Assembly (NCBI GenBank): GCA_902826815.1
Contig: CADEGF010000004.1
Location: 108,194 to 172,193 of the forward strand
Direction of reading: 5' to 3'
From: an uncultured Mycobacteriaceae bacterium
GTDB taxonomy: Bacteria; Actinomycetota; Actinomycetes; Mycobacteriales; Mycobacteriaceae
DNA: 64,000 nt
Shown one piece after another: positions 26,324-39,700 of the stretch; position 1 is the stretch's first letter; the number at the start of each line of letters is the position of its first letter. Below the pieces are notes generated by a model. That model was not told the DNA's origin, ran no database searches, and saw nothing but the letters and a program-made list of their open reading frames with translations. Position numbers and translations under genes: made by a program.

Positions 26324-26840
26324 GACCGTCCGCGGTGAGGAAGCCGCGTTGGTGGCCGTGCAGTCGGCGCTGGCCGACCGGCCGGGCGTGCTGACCGGTG
26401 CGCGCGCCCTCTCCCACTTCGGGGAGCACAGCATCGGCTGGCTCGCCGTCGCGGGCCTCGGCGCACTGCTGCAGCCTGCCAAGAGGCGGGCGTGGCTGGC
26501 CGCGGGGTTCGGGGCGTTCGCCGCGCACGCCGCCGCCGTCATCATCAAACGCGTGGTGCGCAGGGAGCGCCCGCACCATCCGAGCATCGCCGTCAATGTG
26601 GGCACACCGAGCAGGCTCAGCTTCCCGTCCGCGCACGCCACTTCGACGACAGCGGCCTCGATCCTGATGGCGCGGGTGACCGGCCTGCCGCTGCCCGCCC
26701 TGCTGGTACCGCCGATGGCGCTGTCCCGAATGGTTCTCGGCGTGCACTATCCCAGCGACGTCGTCACCGGCGTTGCGGTCGGTGCGGCCGTCGCGAAGAC
26801 GGTTGGTTATCTCGCGGACCGGGCCGAAGGAGACTCATGA
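26316..26840 (+). CDS. PAP2-family decaprenylphosphoryl-5-phosphoribose phosphatase (Rv3807c-like)
   Basis: This 174-residue membrane phosphatase carries the three PAP2 motifs: KRVVRRERP, PSAHATS and SRMVLGVHYPSDVVTG. It has about five membrane segments. In the arabinan donor pathway it is thought to remove the 5-phosphate from decaprenylphosphoryl-5-phosphoribose made by UbiA, before DprE1/DprE2. ATG 26316 overlaps glfT2 by 8 bp, and the stop overlaps ubiA by 4 bp, so it is translated as part of the glf-glfT2-ubiA run. Confidence 0.9.
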
Positions 26841-27793
26841 GCATCTCAAGTGAAAGCAGTGCATCCAGGGCGGCGGAAATGAGTGAAGAACCGGAACCGG
26901 TAAAGGGCCCACCAAGCAATGTCGTCACCGGCCTGATCAAGGCGGCAAGGCCGCGCCAGTGGGTGAAGAACCTGCTTGTGCTCATCGCACCCGTGGCCGC
27001 GCTCGGCAGCGCCGTGAACTACGACTGGCGTGACGTCGCGGTCAACGTGTCCATCGCGTTCGTGGCGTTCTCGCTCGCCGCGTCGTCCGTCTACCTTGTC
27101 AACGACGCCCGTGACGTCGAGGCGGACCGTGCCCATCCGACCAAACGCTTCAGGCCCATCGCGGCAGGCGTCGTCCCGGCGTGGCTGGCGTACGGCACCG
27201 CGGTCGTGCTCGCGGCTGCCGCACTGGCGGTGTCGTTCCTCGCGACGCCGAACCTGGCCGGTGTGATCGGCGTCTACATCGCCATGCAGCTGGCGTACTG
27301 CTTCGGCCTCAAACATCAAGCGGTGCTGGACATCTGCATCGTGTCGTCCGCATACCTGATCAGGGCGATCGCCGGTGGCGTTGCGGCGAATATCCAGCTG
27401 TCGCAGTGGTTCCTGCTGGTGATGACGTTCGGCTCGTTGTTCATGGTGGCTGGCAAACGTTACGCCGAACTCCAACTGTCGGAGAAGACGGGCGCAAAGA
27501 TCCGCAAATCGCTCGAGAGCTACACGTCGACGTATCTGCGGTTCGTCTGGACGCTTTCGGCCACCGCGATGGTGGTCTGCTACGGGCTGTGGGCCTTTGA
27601 GCGTGACGGCGCCAATGCCTCCTGGTATGCGATCACGATGATCCCGTTCACGATCGCGATCCTGCGCTATGCAGTCGACGTCGACGGCGGGCTTGCAGGT
27701 GAACCGGAGGACATCGCGTTGAAGGACCGGGTGCTTCAACTTCTGGCGGTAGCGTGGATCGGAACCATCGGTGCCGCTGTTCTCCTCGGCTGA
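26837..27793 (+). CDS. ubiA: Decaprenyl-phosphate phosphoribosyltransferase (DPPR synthase)
   Basis: This 318-residue polytopic UbiA-family prenyltransferase-fold enzyme joins decaprenyl phosphate and phosphoribosyl pyrophosphate, the first committed step to decaprenylphosphoryl-arabinose. The polyprenyl/Mg motif is NDARDVEADR, and the second Asp-rich site lies in YAVDVDGG. About nine membrane segments are visible. Mutations in the M. tuberculosis gene (Rv3806c) raise ethambutol resistance. The ATG overlaps the preceding stop (ATGA), and its own 3' end may overlap aftB by 23 bp. Confidence 0.95.
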   Translation: MSISSESSASRAAEMSEEPEPVKGPPSNVVTGLIKAARPRQWVKNLLVLIAPVAALGSAVNYDWRDVAVNVSIAFVAFSLAASSVYLVNDARDVEADRAHPTKRFRPIAAGVVPAWLAYGTAVVLAAAALAVSFLATPNLAGVIGVYIAMQLAYCFGLKHQAVLDICIVSSAYLIRAIAGGVAANIQLSQWFLLVMTFGSLFMVAGKRYAELQLSEKTGAKIRKSLESYTSTYLRFVWTLSATAMVVCYGLWAFERDGANASWYAITMIPFTIAILRYAVDVDGGLAGEPEDIALKDRVLQLLAVAWIGTIGAAVLLG

Positions 27794-29777
27794 TGTGAAA
27801 GGCCCGCGGGTCGGCAGTCGAATCGCGAGCGGCCCCGCATTCCCATACGACTCCACCGCGCGAATCAGTCTGTGGCTGAGCGTCCTTGTCGCCGCAGGGC
27901 TGTTCAGCTACGGGGCGTGGCAACGCCGGTGGATCGCAGACGACGGCCTGATCGTGTTGCGGACCGTGCGAAATCTGTTGGCGGGCAACGGCCCCGTCTT
28001 CAACAAGGGCGAACGCATCGAGTCGAACACCTCGACGCTGTGGACCTACCTGAACTACCTGGGGGCTCTGATCGGCGGCCCGACGCAGCTCGAATTCGTG
28101 ACGCTGTGGCTGGCCCTTGTGCTCAGCGTGGCCGGTGTGGTCTTCCTGATGCTCGGTGCGGGCCGGCTGTACGCGCCGAGCCTGCATGGCCGCCGCGCGC
28201 TGCTGCTGCCCGCGGGTGTGCTGGTCTACATCGCGGTACCGCCCGCGCGCGACTTCGCCACCTCGGGACTCGAAAACGGTTTGGTGCTGGCCTATCTCGG
28301 CCTGCTGTGGTGGATGATGGTGTGCTGGTCGCAGGTGCTGCGCTCGTTTCAGGACAACGGGCAGCGCAATGCGGCCAGCCCGCTCTTCGACGGTTCGCTC
28401 GCCTTCGTCGCCGGACTGTCGGTGCTTGTCCGACCAGAACTCGCCCTGATCGGCGGACTGGCCCTTGTCATGATGCTGATCGCGGCACGGGGTTGGCCGC
28501 GCCGTGGGCTGATCATCGTCGCGGGCGGACTGCTTCCTGTCGCGTACCAGATATTCCGGATGGGCTACTACGGATTGCTCTTTCCCCAAACAGCTTTGGC
28601 GAAAGATGCGACGAGTGACAAGTGGGCACAGGGCTGGGTGTACCTGACGAACTTCGACGAGCCGTACCTGTTGTGGCTGCCCGCACTGCTACTCGGCGTG
28701 CTGGCGCTGATACTCGGGACCACCAGGAGTCGACCGTGGTGGATCCGGCGGGAGGCGCCGTACGGCTACAGCAGGCTCGCGCGCATGGTGCAGAGCCCGC
28801 CCGCGGTGGTGCTGTTCATCGTCTTCAGCGGACTCCTGCAGGGCTTCTACTGGATTCGGCAGGGTGGCGACTTCATGCACGGCAGGGTCCTGCTCACACC
28901 GATGTTCTGTCTGCTCGCCCCGGTGGCGGTGATACCCGTGCTGCTCCCTGACGGTGAAAAGTTCAGTCGCGGAGTCGGATACCAGCTCGCTGGTATCACA
29001 TCGGTGCTGTGGCTCGCCGTCGTCGGCTGGTCGCTGTGGGCGGCCAACTCGCCGGGGATGGGTTCTGACGCCACCCGCGTGACGTACACCGGCATCGTCG
29101 ACGAGCGACGGTTCTACTCGCAGGCCACCGGCCACCCCCACCCGCTGACGGCCGCCGACTACCTGGACTACCCGCGGATGCGCGCCGTCCTCACCGCGCT
29201 GAACAACACACCCGACGGAGCACTGCTGCTGCCGTCAGGCAACTACGACCAGTGGGACGTCGTGCCCGCGATACCGCCGCCACCTGACATGCCCGCGGAT
29301 CAGCGAAAGTCCTATATCGGCCCGCACACAGTGTTTTTCACCAACCTCGGCATGCTCGGCATGAACGTCGGCCTCGATGTACGGGTGATCGACCAGATCG
29401 GCCTCGCCAATCCGCTGGCCGCGCACACGGCGCGCCTCGATGACAGCCGGATCGGCCACGACAAGAACCTCTTCCCGGACTGGGCCGTTGCGGAGGGGCC
29501 GTTCTTGAAGACGCCCCCCTATATTCCGACATATATCGACGAGGACTGGATCGCACAGGCAGAGGTGGCGCTGGAGTGTCCTGCCACCGAGTCCATGCTG
29601 ACCGCGATCCGCAGCCCGATGGGTCCACGCCGCTTCTTGTCGAATGTGGTGCACGCGTATGAGTTCACGAAGTACCGGATCAATCGGGTGCCGTTGTACG
29701 ACCTGATCCGGTGCGGGCTTCCGATACCGAAACCCGTCGTTCCCGAGTACAAAGGCTTGCCCGCGACGGGCCCCTGA
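27771..29777 (+). CDS. aftB: Terminal arabinofuranosyltransferase AftB
   Basis: This GT-C enzyme of up to 668 residues adds the terminal beta-1,2-linked arabinofuranose to arabinan using decaprenylphosphoryl-arabinose, outside the membrane. The first membrane segment is followed by WIADDGLIVLRTVRN, the catalytic acidic pair typical of this family, and NTSTLWTYL. About ten membrane segments lie before a C-terminal periplasmic domain (from about residue 420). ATG 27771 lies inside ubiA; GTG 27795 would give a protein closer to the recalled M. tuberculosis start, so the first 8 residues are uncertain. Confidence 0.92.
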   Translation: MPLFSSADVKGPRVGSRIASGPAFPYDSTARISLWLSVLVAAGLFSYGAWQRRWIADDGLIVLRTVRNLLAGNGPVFNKGERIESNTSTLWTYLNYLGALIGGPTQLEFVTLWLALVLSVAGVVFLMLGAGRLYAPSLHGRRALLLPAGVLVYIAVPPARDFATSGLENGLVLAYLGLLWWMMVCWSQVLRSFQDNGQRNAASPLFDGSLAFVAGLSVLVRPELALIGGLALVMMLIAARGWPRRGLIIVAGGLLPVAYQIFRMGYYGLLFPQTALAKDATSDKWAQGWVYLTNFDEPYLLWLPALLLGVLALILGTTRSRPWWIRREAPYGYSRLARMVQSPPAVVLFIVFSGLLQGFYWIRQGGDFMHGRVLLTPMFCLLAPVAVIPVLLPDGEKFSRGVGYQLAGITSVLWLAVVGWSLWAANSPGMGSDATRVTYTGIVDERRFYSQATGHPHPLTAADYLDYPRMRAVLTALNNTPDGALLLPSGNYDQWDVVPAIPPPPDMPADQRKSYIGPHTVFFTNLGMLGMNVGLDVRVIDQIGLANPLAAHTARLDDSRIGHDKNLFPDWAVAEGPFLKTPPYIPTYIDEDWIAQAEVALECPATESMLTAIRSPMGPRRFLSNVVHAYEFTKYRINRVPLYDLIRCGLPIPKPVVPEYKGLPATGP

Positions 29778-29883
29778 CCTCACCGAGTTGTAGCCCGGTC
29801 GCATCTTCTGCTTTGGTAACGCGGCGTCCCGTCGGGACGATAAGCAATCGACAACCGCCGTTTCCTGCGGCGATAAGCCATGA

Positions 29884-30882
<999 letters not shown>

Positions 30883-30924
30883 GGGCGGCGACCAGGGAGG
30901 ACAGAAGCTGAGGAGAGATATCAC

Positions 30925-31008
30925 ATGAAGGTGTGGTTGACTACACGGGCATCCGTCACGAGTGGGTCTCGGTTCTCGGGTGCGGCATACGACAGATTGG
31001 ATAGATGA
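30925..31008 (+). CDS. Candidate 27-codon leader peptide upstream of fbpA
   Basis: An ATG at 30925 behind a good purine-rich site (GAGGAGAG, 6 nt away) opens a 27-codon frame (MKVWLTTRASVTSG...) whose stop TGA is 3 nt before the fbpA ATG. fbpA itself has no clear ribosome-binding site. Ribosomes could therefore reach fbpA by coupling from this frame. It could also be chance, and conservation would decide. Confidence 0.35.
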   Translation: MKVWLTTRASVTSGSRFSGAAYDRLDR

Positions 31009-32085
<1,077 letters not shown>

Positions 32086-32109
32086 GCACTGCGGTAACAG
32101 ATATGTTGA

Positions 32110-32150
32110 TCTGACGGCGGTGATCCTTCGGGGTCGCCGCCGTCAGACGT
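32110..32150. terminator. Hairpin terminator after fbpA
   Basis: A perfect 11-bp stem, TCTGACGGCGG (32110-32120) against CCGCCGTCAGA (32137-32147), is followed by CGTTT. It separates fbpA from the MPT51 gene, which then needs its own promoter in 32150-32217. Confidence 0.75.
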
Positions 32151-32217
32151 TTCCACCGACGCGTAGTGATGTGGTTCACTGCATTGCGCGAGGACAGCCA
32201 AAGGTGAGGGTGGGTAG

Positions 32218-33096
32218 ATGCGCGGGATGATTCGAGCGGTCATGTCGGTGTTGCTTGCGGCGGGCCTGTGGTCGGCGGTGGCGCCGATCGCCAAGGCCGA
32301 CGGCGTCGAGATGCTGATGGTGCCGTCAGCGGCCATGGGACGCGACATCCCCGTTGCCTTCCAGGGCGGCGGCCCCCACGCGGTCATCCTGCTCGACGCG
32401 TTCAACGCAGGCCCGGACGTGAGCAACTGGGTTGGTGCCGGCGCCTTCAACACGCTGGCGGGTAAGGGCATCTCGGTGGCCGCGCCTGCAGGCGGCGCCT
32501 GGAGCATGTACACCAACTGGGAGCAGGACGGCAGCAAGCAGTGGGAGACGTTCCTCGCCGACGAGCTGCCTAGCTGGCTGGCCGCGAACAAGGGACTCGC
32601 ACCGGGCGGGCACGGCGTCGTCGGCGCCGCGCAGGGCGGCACAGCGGCGATGACGCTGGCGGCGTTCCACCCCGACCGGTACCGCTACGCGGGTTCGTTG
32701 TCTGGCTTCCTCAACCCGTCGAACACATACACGAACGGTGCCATCACCGCCGGGCTCGCCCAGTTCGGCGGCGTCGACATCCGCAACATGTGGGGTTTGC
32801 CACAGCTGGGCCGATGGAAGTGGCACGACCCCGATGTGCACGTTCAGCTGCTGGCTGACAACAACACCCGGCTGTGGGTGTTCAGCCCGACCACCCTCGG
32901 ATGCGCTGACCCCGCGGCGATGATCGGATACTGCGACATCGCGCAGGGCAGCAACCGCCAGTTCTACCAGCACTACCGCACCGTCGGCGGTCACAACGGG
33001 CACTTCGACTTCCCGCCGGGGGGCGAACACGACTGGGGCACCTGGGGTCCGCAGCTCGCCGCGATGTCCGGCGAACTCGTCACGACGATCAAGTGA
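32218..33096 (+). CDS. fbpD: MPT51/FbpD, non-catalytic antigen 85 paralogue
   Basis: The 292-residue secreted protein has a signal peptide ending near AKADG. It keeps the Ag85 alpha/beta-hydrolase frame ([42 protein letters not shown]), but the nucleophile elbow reads VVGAAQGGTAA instead of GLSMSGG, so the catalytic Ser is missing. MPT51 is therefore thought to bind glycans or fibronectin rather than transfer mycolates. It follows the two catalytic Ag85 genes as in M. tuberculosis (Rv3804c-Rv3803c), and its start is preceded by GGGTGGGTAG. Confidence 0.92.
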   Translation: MRGMIRAVMSVLLAAGLWSAVAPIAKADGVEMLMVPSAAMGRDIPVAFQGGGPHAVILLDAFNAGPDVSNWVGAGAFNTLAGKGISVAAPAGGAWSMYTNWEQDGSKQWETFLADELPSWLAANKGLAPGGHGVVGAAQGGTAAMTLAAFHPDRYRYAGSLSGFLNPSNTYTNGAITAGLAQFGGVDIRNMWGLPQLGRWKWHDPDVHVQLLADNNTRLWVFSPTTLGCADPAAMIGYCDIAQGSNRQFYQHYRTVGGHNGHFDFPPGGEHDWGTWGPQLAAMSGELVTTIK

Positions 33097-33122
33097 CTCT
33101 CTAGCGCCGGTACCTTGGAGGA

Positions 33123-33593
33123 GTGCAGCACACGGTTCGGCGTTGGCCGATGTGGTCGGCTGGGGTCGCCGTAGCGACATCCCTGGTCGCCCCATGCACG
33201 GCTTGCACCTCGGGTGACGGCATGCTGCCGACGATGTCGGTGCAGCCGCCGCCGACGGTGCAATCGCGAGCCCAGGCCCAGGGCAGCGGACCGCAGGCCG
33301 AAGGCGCTGCACCCACTGCATTGACGGTGACCGCTCAGCAGCGGGCGTATCTCGATGCGCTCAAAGCCGCAGGCGTGCCCGCGTCGACCGATCTGCTCGC
33401 GTTGAGCATCGGGTCGTATGTGTGCCAGGCACGCGCAGCCAAGCAGTCGGACGCGGCCGTGCGCGACTACGTGACCCCGCTTGTGCGCGGCGATGTGCGC
33501 AGCAATCCGATGAACGCCATCTCGCCGCCGCCGGCCGAGGTGGACGCCCTCACCGCCGACTACATTCGGATCGCTACCGAACGTCTCTGCTAG
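33123..33593 (+). CDS. DUF732-type secreted protein
   Basis: This 156-residue protein starts at GTG 33123 with GGAGG just upstream. It has a signal peptide (about residues 1-28; a CTAC motif near its end is lipobox-like but imperfect), a Pro/Gln-rich linker and a DUF732 domain ([14 protein letters not shown]...YVCQARAA...RIATERLC) with two conserved Cys likely to form a disulfide. DUF732 proteins are common in mycobacteria and of unknown function. It lies between the MPT51 and Cut6-like genes, probably cotranscribed with the latter (14 bp gap). Confidence 0.82.
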   Translation: MQHTVRRWPMWSAGVAVATSLVAPCTACTSGDGMLPTMSVQPPPTVQSRAQAQGSGPQAEGAAPTALTVTAQQRAYLDALKAAGVPASTDLLALSIGSYVCQARAAKQSDAAVRDYVTPLVRGDVRSNPMNAISPPPAEVDALTADYIRIATERLC

Positions 33594-33607
33594 ACAGCAA
33601 GGAACGC

Positions 33608-34615
33608 ATGCCTACCAATAGTCGGCGGAAACGCCACCGGATTCTCGCGCTCATCGCAGCGGTGTCGATGGCGGTCGTCGTGGGTCTGGTCTCATTCCTC
33701 GTGTGGGTCATGGTCCGCCAGCCCGACAAGCCGGACACCGCCCTCCCGCCGTCGGCTGTGCCGCCGACGAGCGGGCCGACCACGGGTAAGCCGCGTCCGG
33801 AGTTCCAGGACGCGAGCTGCCCTGACGTGCAGATGATTTCGATACCGGGAACGTGGGAGTCGTCGCCGGCGCTCGATCCGTTCAACCCGACGCAGTTCCC
33901 GATCGCGTTGTTGCTGAACGTGAGCAACCCGATCCGTGGGCAGTTCGGCACCGACCGGCTCGAGGTCTACACGGTTCCCTACACCGCGCAGTTCCACAAT
34001 CCGTTGTCCGCCGACGGTCAGATGAACTACAACGACAGCCGTGCCGAGGGCACCCGCAACGCGGTCAAGGCGATGACGGATATGAACAACCGGTGCCCGC
34101 TGACGAGCTACGTGCTGGTCGGGTTCTCGCAGGGCGCGGTGATCGCGGGCGATATGGCCAGCGATATCGGCAACGGCCGCGGTCCTGTCGACGCCGACTT
34201 GGTGCTCGGCGTGACGTTGATCGCCGACGGTCGCAGGCAGACCGGGGTTGGCATGGACATCGGCCCCAACCCGCCCGGTCAGGGCGCCGAGATCACGCTG
34301 AACGAGGTGCCGATGCTGTCGTCGATGGGGTTGACGATGACGGGTCCGCGGCCTGGCGGCTTCGGCGTGCTCAACGACCGCGTCAACGAGATCTGCGCGA
34401 CGGGTGACCTGATCTGCTCGGCGCCGGAAGAGGCGTTCTCGATCGCCAACCTGCCCAAGACGTTGGAGGTGCTCGCGGGCGGCGCGGGTCAGCCCGTGCA
34501 CGCGATGTATGCCACCACTCAGTTCTGGAATCTGGGCGGCCAGCCTGCCACCGCGTGGACTCTGGATTGGGCGCAGAAGGTCGTTGATAACGGTCCGCAT
34601 CCAAAACATGGCTGA
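33608..34615 (+). CDS. Cutinase-like lipase/thioesterase (Rv3802c-like)
   Basis: The 335-residue protein has a membrane anchor ([22 protein letters not shown]) and a Pro-rich linker before a cutinase-fold domain. The nucleophile elbow is [14 protein letters not shown], and the catalytic His is in [14 protein letters not shown]; Cys residues flank the domain ([18 protein letters not shown]). Its M. tuberculosis counterpart is an essential phospholipase/thioesterase encoded next to fadD32-pks13 and linked to mycolate synthesis. It faces the periplasm. ATG 33608 is 14 bp after the DUF732 stop. Confidence 0.9.
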   Translation: MPTNSRRKRHRILALIAAVSMAVVVGLVSFLVWVMVRQPDKPDTALPPSAVPPTSGPTTGKPRPEFQDASCPDVQMISIPGTWESSPALDPFNPTQFPIALLLNVSNPIRGQFGTDRLEVYTVPYTAQFHNPLSADGQMNYNDSRAEGTRNAVKAMTDMNNRCPLTSYVLVGFSQGAVIAGDMASDIGNGRGPVDADLVLGVTLIADGRRQTGVGMDIGPNPPGQGAEITLNEVPMLSSMGLTMTGPRPGGFGVLNDRVNEICATGDLICSAPEEAFSIANLPKTLEVLAGGAGQPVHAMYATTQFWNLGGQPATAWTLDWAQKVVDNGPHPKHG

Positions 34616-34867
34616 CACGTGACCGACGCAGATTTGGCCTTCAACAACTGGTCGCCTAACATTAAGAAATAACTAAGACTCATTACGGACGGCCGGGCGA
34701 AAAGTCCAGGTCACAGGGCATAGCAGCACCAGAGGCCAGCGCCTCGGTAACATCTTGCGGGGCTCAGCGTTCACGCGGACAACGGAGTCCCCGAGACGCC
34801 CGCGAAGCCCCGACGGTCCACGCGAGTTCGAGCATCGCGACGAGTGTGGTTTTGACAGGAGAGTGCG
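34616..34867 (+). promoter_or_regulatory. Upstream region of the fadD32-pks13-accD4 operon
   Basis: A 252-bp non-coding gap separates the cutinase-like gene from fadD32. It includes an AT-rich segment near 34655-34685 and ends with ACAGGAGAG 5 nt before the fadD32 ATG. It very likely holds the operon promoter. No terminator hairpin or named operator could be identified by eye. Confidence 0.5.
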
Positions 34868-36757
34868 ATGGGGTTCCATAACCCGTTCATCAAAGACGGA
34901 CAGATCAGACTTCCCGACAGCGGAAGCCTGGTTCTTCACGTCGAGCGGTGGACGAAGGTGCGTGGAAACAAGCTCGCGTACCGGTTCCTGGACTTCTCCA
35001 CCGAGCGCGACGGTGTCGCCAGGGATCTGACCTGGGCCGACTTCGGCATGCGTAACCGTGCCGTCGGTGCCCGCCTGCAGCAGGTGACCGAACCCGGCGA
35101 CCGGATCGCCATCCTCTGCCCGCAGAACCTCGAGTACCTCATCGCCTTCTTCGGCACTCTCTACTCCGGCCGCATCGCGGTGCCGCTGTTCGATCCAAGC
35201 GAGCCCGGCCACGTCGGCCGGCTGCACGCCGTCATCGACGACTGCCACCCATCTGCCATCCTCACCACCACCGAGGCCGCAGAGGGCGTCCGAAAGTTCT
35301 TCCGCAGCAGGCCCGCCAAGGAGCGGCCGCGCGTCATCGCCGTCGACGCGGTGCCCGACGAGGTCGGCGCCACCTGGGAGCCGGTCAAGGTCGAGCAGGA
35401 CACCATCGCCTACCTGCAGTACACGTCCGGGTCGACGCGCATCCCCACCGGCGTGCAGATCACGCACCTGAACCTGGCCACCAACGTGGTGCAGGTGATC
35501 GAGGCGCTGGAAGGCGAGGAGGGTGACCGCGGGGTCTCCTGGCTGCCGTTCTTCCATGACATGGGTCTGATCACCGCGATGATCTCGCCGATGATCGGTC
35601 ACTACGTGGAGTTCATGACTCCCGCGGCGTTCGTCCGCCGCCCCGGCCGGTGGATCCGCGCGATGGCGCGTCAGCCGGACGACACCGGCGGTGTCATCTC
35701 CGTTGCGCCGAACTTCGCCTTCGACCACGCCGCCGTGCGCGGGGTCCCGAAGGAGGGTGAGCCCGAGCTCGACCTCAGCGTGGTCAAGTGCATCCTCAAC
35801 GGCAGCGAGCCCATCTCGGCAGCCACCGTGCGCCGGTTCAACGAGGCGTTCAGCCCGTTCGGCTTCAAACCGCAGGCGATCAAGCCGTCCTACGGTCTTG
35901 CCGAGGCCACGCTGTTCGTGTCGACGACCCCGATGGGGGTCCACCCGACGATCACGCACGTCGACCGCGAAGCGTTGAACACCGGCACGTTCGTCGAGGT
36001 TGCCGAGGATTCCCCCAGCGCGGTGGCGCAGGCGGGTGCAGGCAAGGTCGGCATCTCGGAATGGGCGACGATCGTCGACGCCGAGACCGCGTCCGAAGTT
36101 CCCGACGGCCACATCGGCGAGATCTGGATCAGCGGCCAGAACATGGGCACCGGATACTGGGGGAAGCCGGAGGAGACCGTCGCGACCTTCCAGAACATCC
36201 TGAAGTCACGCACCAATCCGTCGCATGCCGAAGGCGCGACCGACGATGCGACCTGGGTGCGCACCGGCGATTACGGCGCCTATTACAACGGCGAGCTCTA
36301 CATCACCGGCCGCGTCAAAGACCTCGTCATCATCGACGGCCGCAACCACTATCCGCAGGACCTCGAGTACTCCGCGCAGGAGTCGACGAAGGCGCTGCGC
36401 ACCGGATACGTCGCGGCGTTTTCCGTTCCCGCCAACCAACTTCCGGACGAGGTGTTCTCCAACGCGCACGCGGGTCTCAAGCGCGACCCCGACGACACAT
36501 CCGAGCAGCTGGTCATCGTCGGCGAGCGGGCGCCCGGCTCGCACAAGATGGACATGGTGCCGGTCACCGATGGCATCCGCGCCGCGATCGCGGTGCGTCA
36601 CGGCGTCACCGTGCGCGACGTGCTGCTGACACCTGCGGGCGCGATCCCGCGCACCTCGAGCGGAAAGATCGGCCGCCGCGCCTGCCGCGCCGCCTACCTT
36701 GACGGCAGCCTGCGTAGCGGGAAGGTGGCAAACGCCTTCCCTGACGAAACTGACTGA
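34868..36757 (+). CDS. fadD32: Long-chain fatty-acyl-AMP ligase FadD32
   Basis: This 629-residue FAAL activates the C50-60 meromycolic acid as acyl-AMP and loads it onto the N-terminal ACP of Pks13. Adenylation motifs are visible: [14 protein letters not shown] (P-loop-like A3), [10 protein letters not shown] (A5), [19 protein letters not shown] (A7/A8), [17 protein letters not shown] and the C-terminal Lys in [15 protein letters not shown] clear ribosome-binding site precedes ATG 34868. The gene is 20 bp upstream of pks13 and shares its transcript. Confidence 0.97.
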   Translation: MGFHNPFIKDGQIRLPDSGSLVLHVERWTKVRGNKLAYRFLDFSTERDGVARDLTWADFGMRNRAVGARLQQVTEPGDRIAILCPQNLEYLIAFFGTLYSGRIAVPLFDPSEPGHVGRLHAVIDDCHPSAILTTTEAAEGVRKFFRSRPAKERPRVIAVDAVPDEVGATWEPVKVEQDTIAYLQYTSGSTRIPTGVQITHLNLATNVVQVIEALEGEEGDRGVSWLPFFHDMGLITAMISPMIGHYVEFMTPAAFVRRPGRWIRAMARQPDDTGGVISVAPNFAFDHAAVRGVPKEGEPELDLSVVKCILNGSEPISAATVRRFNEAFSPFGFKPQAIKPSYGLAEATLFVSTTPMGVHPTITHVDREALNTGTFVEVAEDSPSAVAQAGAGKVGISEWATIVDAETASEVPDGHIGEIWISGQNMGTGYWGKPEETVATFQNILKSRTNPSHAEGATDDATWVRTGDYGAYYNGELYITGRVKDLVIIDGRNHYPQDLEYSAQESTKALRTGYVAAFSVPANQLPDEVFSNAHAGLKRDPDDTSEQLVIVGERAPGSHKMDMVPVTDGIRAAIAVRHGVTVRDVLLTPAGAIPRTSSGKIGRRACRAAYLDGSLRSGKVANAFPDETD

Positions 36758-36777
36758 ACTGCGGACTGACACTGAAA

Positions 36778-39700
36778 ATGACTGATACAGAACCGGATTC
36801 ACAGAGCACGCCCGAGGGCGACGGAGCCGCTACGGCGGCGACATCCGACGAAGGTGACCACGAAGGTTTCAAGCTCGCCCCAGAACGTGCCGCCGCACCC
36901 GCGCGCACAGACATGACCGTCGCGGAGATGCGCGACTGGCTTCGCAACTGGATCTCCAACGCGACCGGCCAGCCGGCCGACGGGATCGACGACTCCGTCC
37001 CGATGGTCGAACTCGGCCTGTCCTCGCGCGACGCGGTGGCGATGGCGAGCGACATCGAGGACCTCACCGGAGTGACGTTGACGGCGACCGTCGCGTTCCG
37101 TCACCCGACCATCGAGTCGCTTGCCACGGTCATCGTCGAAGGCGAGCCGGAGGTTTACGACGACGGCGAAGACGCCGATTGGTCGCGCGACCAGGACCTG
37201 GACGACATCGCGATCGTCGGGCTTGCCACCCGATTCCCCGGCGATATGAACACGCCCGACGAGATGTGGCAGGCACTTCTCGAGGGTCGCGATGCGATCA
37301 CCGATCTACCAGAAGGCCGCTGGGAGGAATTCCTCGACGAGCCACGTCTTGCCGAACGCGTCGCCAAGGCGCACGTTCGCGGCGGGTATCTGAAGGACAT
37401 CAAGGGATTCGACGCCGAGTTCTTCGCGCTCTCGAAGCTCGAGGCCGACAACATCGACCCGCAGCAGCGGATGGCGCTTGAGTTGACGTGGGAAGCGTTG
37501 GAGAACGCGCGCATTCCGGCTTCGTCGCTGAGGGGCGAGGCGGTCGCGGTGTTCATGGGCTCGTCCAACGCCGACTACCAGAACCTGGCATTGTCGGATC
37601 CCAGCATCACCCACCCGTACGCCATCACCGGCAACTCCAGTTCGATCATCGCCAACCGGGTTTCATACTTCTTCGACTTCCGTGGGCCGTCGGTGACCGT
37701 CGACACCGCGTGCTCGAGCTCGCTGGTCGCCGCGCACCAGGGGGTGCAAGCGCTGCGCTCGGGCGAGGCCGACGTCGCTGTGGTCGGCGGCGTCAACGCA
37801 CTGGTCACCCCGCTGGTCACGATCGGCTTCAACGAGGTCGGCGGCGTGCTGGCGCCCGACGGCCGGATCAAATCGTTCTCGCAGGACGCCGACGGCTATG
37901 CACGCTCCGAGGGCGGTGGAGTGCTGGTCTTCAAGCGCGTCGCAGACGCCAGGCGCGACGGCGACGAGATCCTCGCCGTCATCGCGGGTAGCGCGGTCAA
38001 CCACGACGGGCGCTCCAACGGCATGCTGGCGCCGAATCCGGACGCGCAGGCCGAGGTGCTGCGCAAGGCGTACAAGAATGCGGGCATCAACCCGCGTGAC
38101 GTCGACTACATCGAGGCGCACGGCACCGGCACCATTCTCGGTGACCCGATCGAGGCCGACGCGCTCGGCCGGGTCGTCGGCCGGGGCCGCGAAGCCGACA
38201 AGCCCGCATTGCTCGGCGCGGTGAAATCCAATGTGGGACACCTGGAGTCGGCAGCAGGCGCGGCCAGCCTGTCCAAGATGACGCTGGCGCTGCGCAACAA
38301 CAAGCTGCCACCGTCGATCAACTACGCCGGGCCCAACCCCTACATCGACTTCGAGGGTGTGCGGCTGAAGGTCAACGACGCCGTCACCGACTGGCCACGC
38401 TACAGCGGCCACGCGATCACCGGCGTCTCCGGGTTCGGCTTCGGCGGGGCGAACGCACACCTGGTGCTGCGCGAGGTGCTGCCGTCGGATCTGGTAGAGC
38501 CCGAACCCGAAACCGAGGACACCTCTGCAGGCAAGCACGCACGGGGCGCGAGCGCCGAAGAAGACCCAGCCGTATTCGTCGGCGGGGTGCGGATGGACGA
38601 GTACGGCGAGTTCGTCGACTCCGACAGCGAGAGCGACGAACCGGAGGCCGCAGGGACATACGGCGAATTCGGCCAGCACAGTTTCGACACCGACGACCGC
38701 GAGCCGGAACTGCCAGGCTTGACGGACGAGGCCAAGCGCCTCCTCGAGGTCGCTCGCGAGGAGATGGAAGCCGAAGAGCCGCACACACCTGTTGTGCCGC
38801 TGGCGATTTCAGCCTTCCTGACATCGCGCAAGCGGACGGCGGCCGCCGAGCTGGCCGACTGGATCGACAGCGAGGAGGGTCGCGCGACCTCGCTCGAGGC
38901 GATCGGTCGGTCTCTGTCGCGACGCAACCACGGCCGGTCGCGGGCCGTGGTGATGGCACACGACCACGACGAGGCGGTCAAGGGTCTTCGCGCACTCGCG
39001 GACGGCAAGCAGAACCCGAACGTCTACAGCGCCGACGGTCCTGTCACGAACGGGCCGGTCTGGGTGCTTGCCGGTTTCGGCGCCCAGCACCGCAAGATGG
39101 CCAAGAGCCTGTATCTGCGCGACGAGGTGTTCGCGGACTGGATCAACAAGGTCGACGCACTGATCCAGGATGAGCTGGGCTACTCCGTCGTCGAACTGAT
39201 CCTCGACGACTCGCAGGATTACGGCATCGAGACCACTCAGGTCACCATCTTTGCGATCCAGGTCGCGCTCGGTGAGTTGCTGAAGCACCATGGCGCGAAA
39301 CCCGGTGCGGTGGTTGGCCAGTCGCTCGGCGAGGCGGCTGCGGCGTACTTCGCAGGCGGCCTGTCGCTGGCCGACGCCACCCGCACCATCTGCTCACGCT
39401 CGCACCTGATGGGTGAGGGCGAGGCGATGCTGTTCGGCGAGTACATCCGGCTGATGGCACTCGTCGAGTACTCCGCGGACGAGATCAAGACGGTGTTCTC
39501 CGACTATCCCGACCTCGAGGTGTGCGTCTACGCCGCGCCGACGCAGACCGTGATCGGCGGGCCGCCGGAGCAGGTCGACGCGATCATCGAGCGCGCCGAG
39601 CGGGAGGGCAAGTTCGCCCGCAAGTTCCAGACCAAGGGCGCCAGCCACACCCAGCAGATGGACCCGCTGCTCGGTGAGCTGGCCGCCGAACTGCAGGGCA

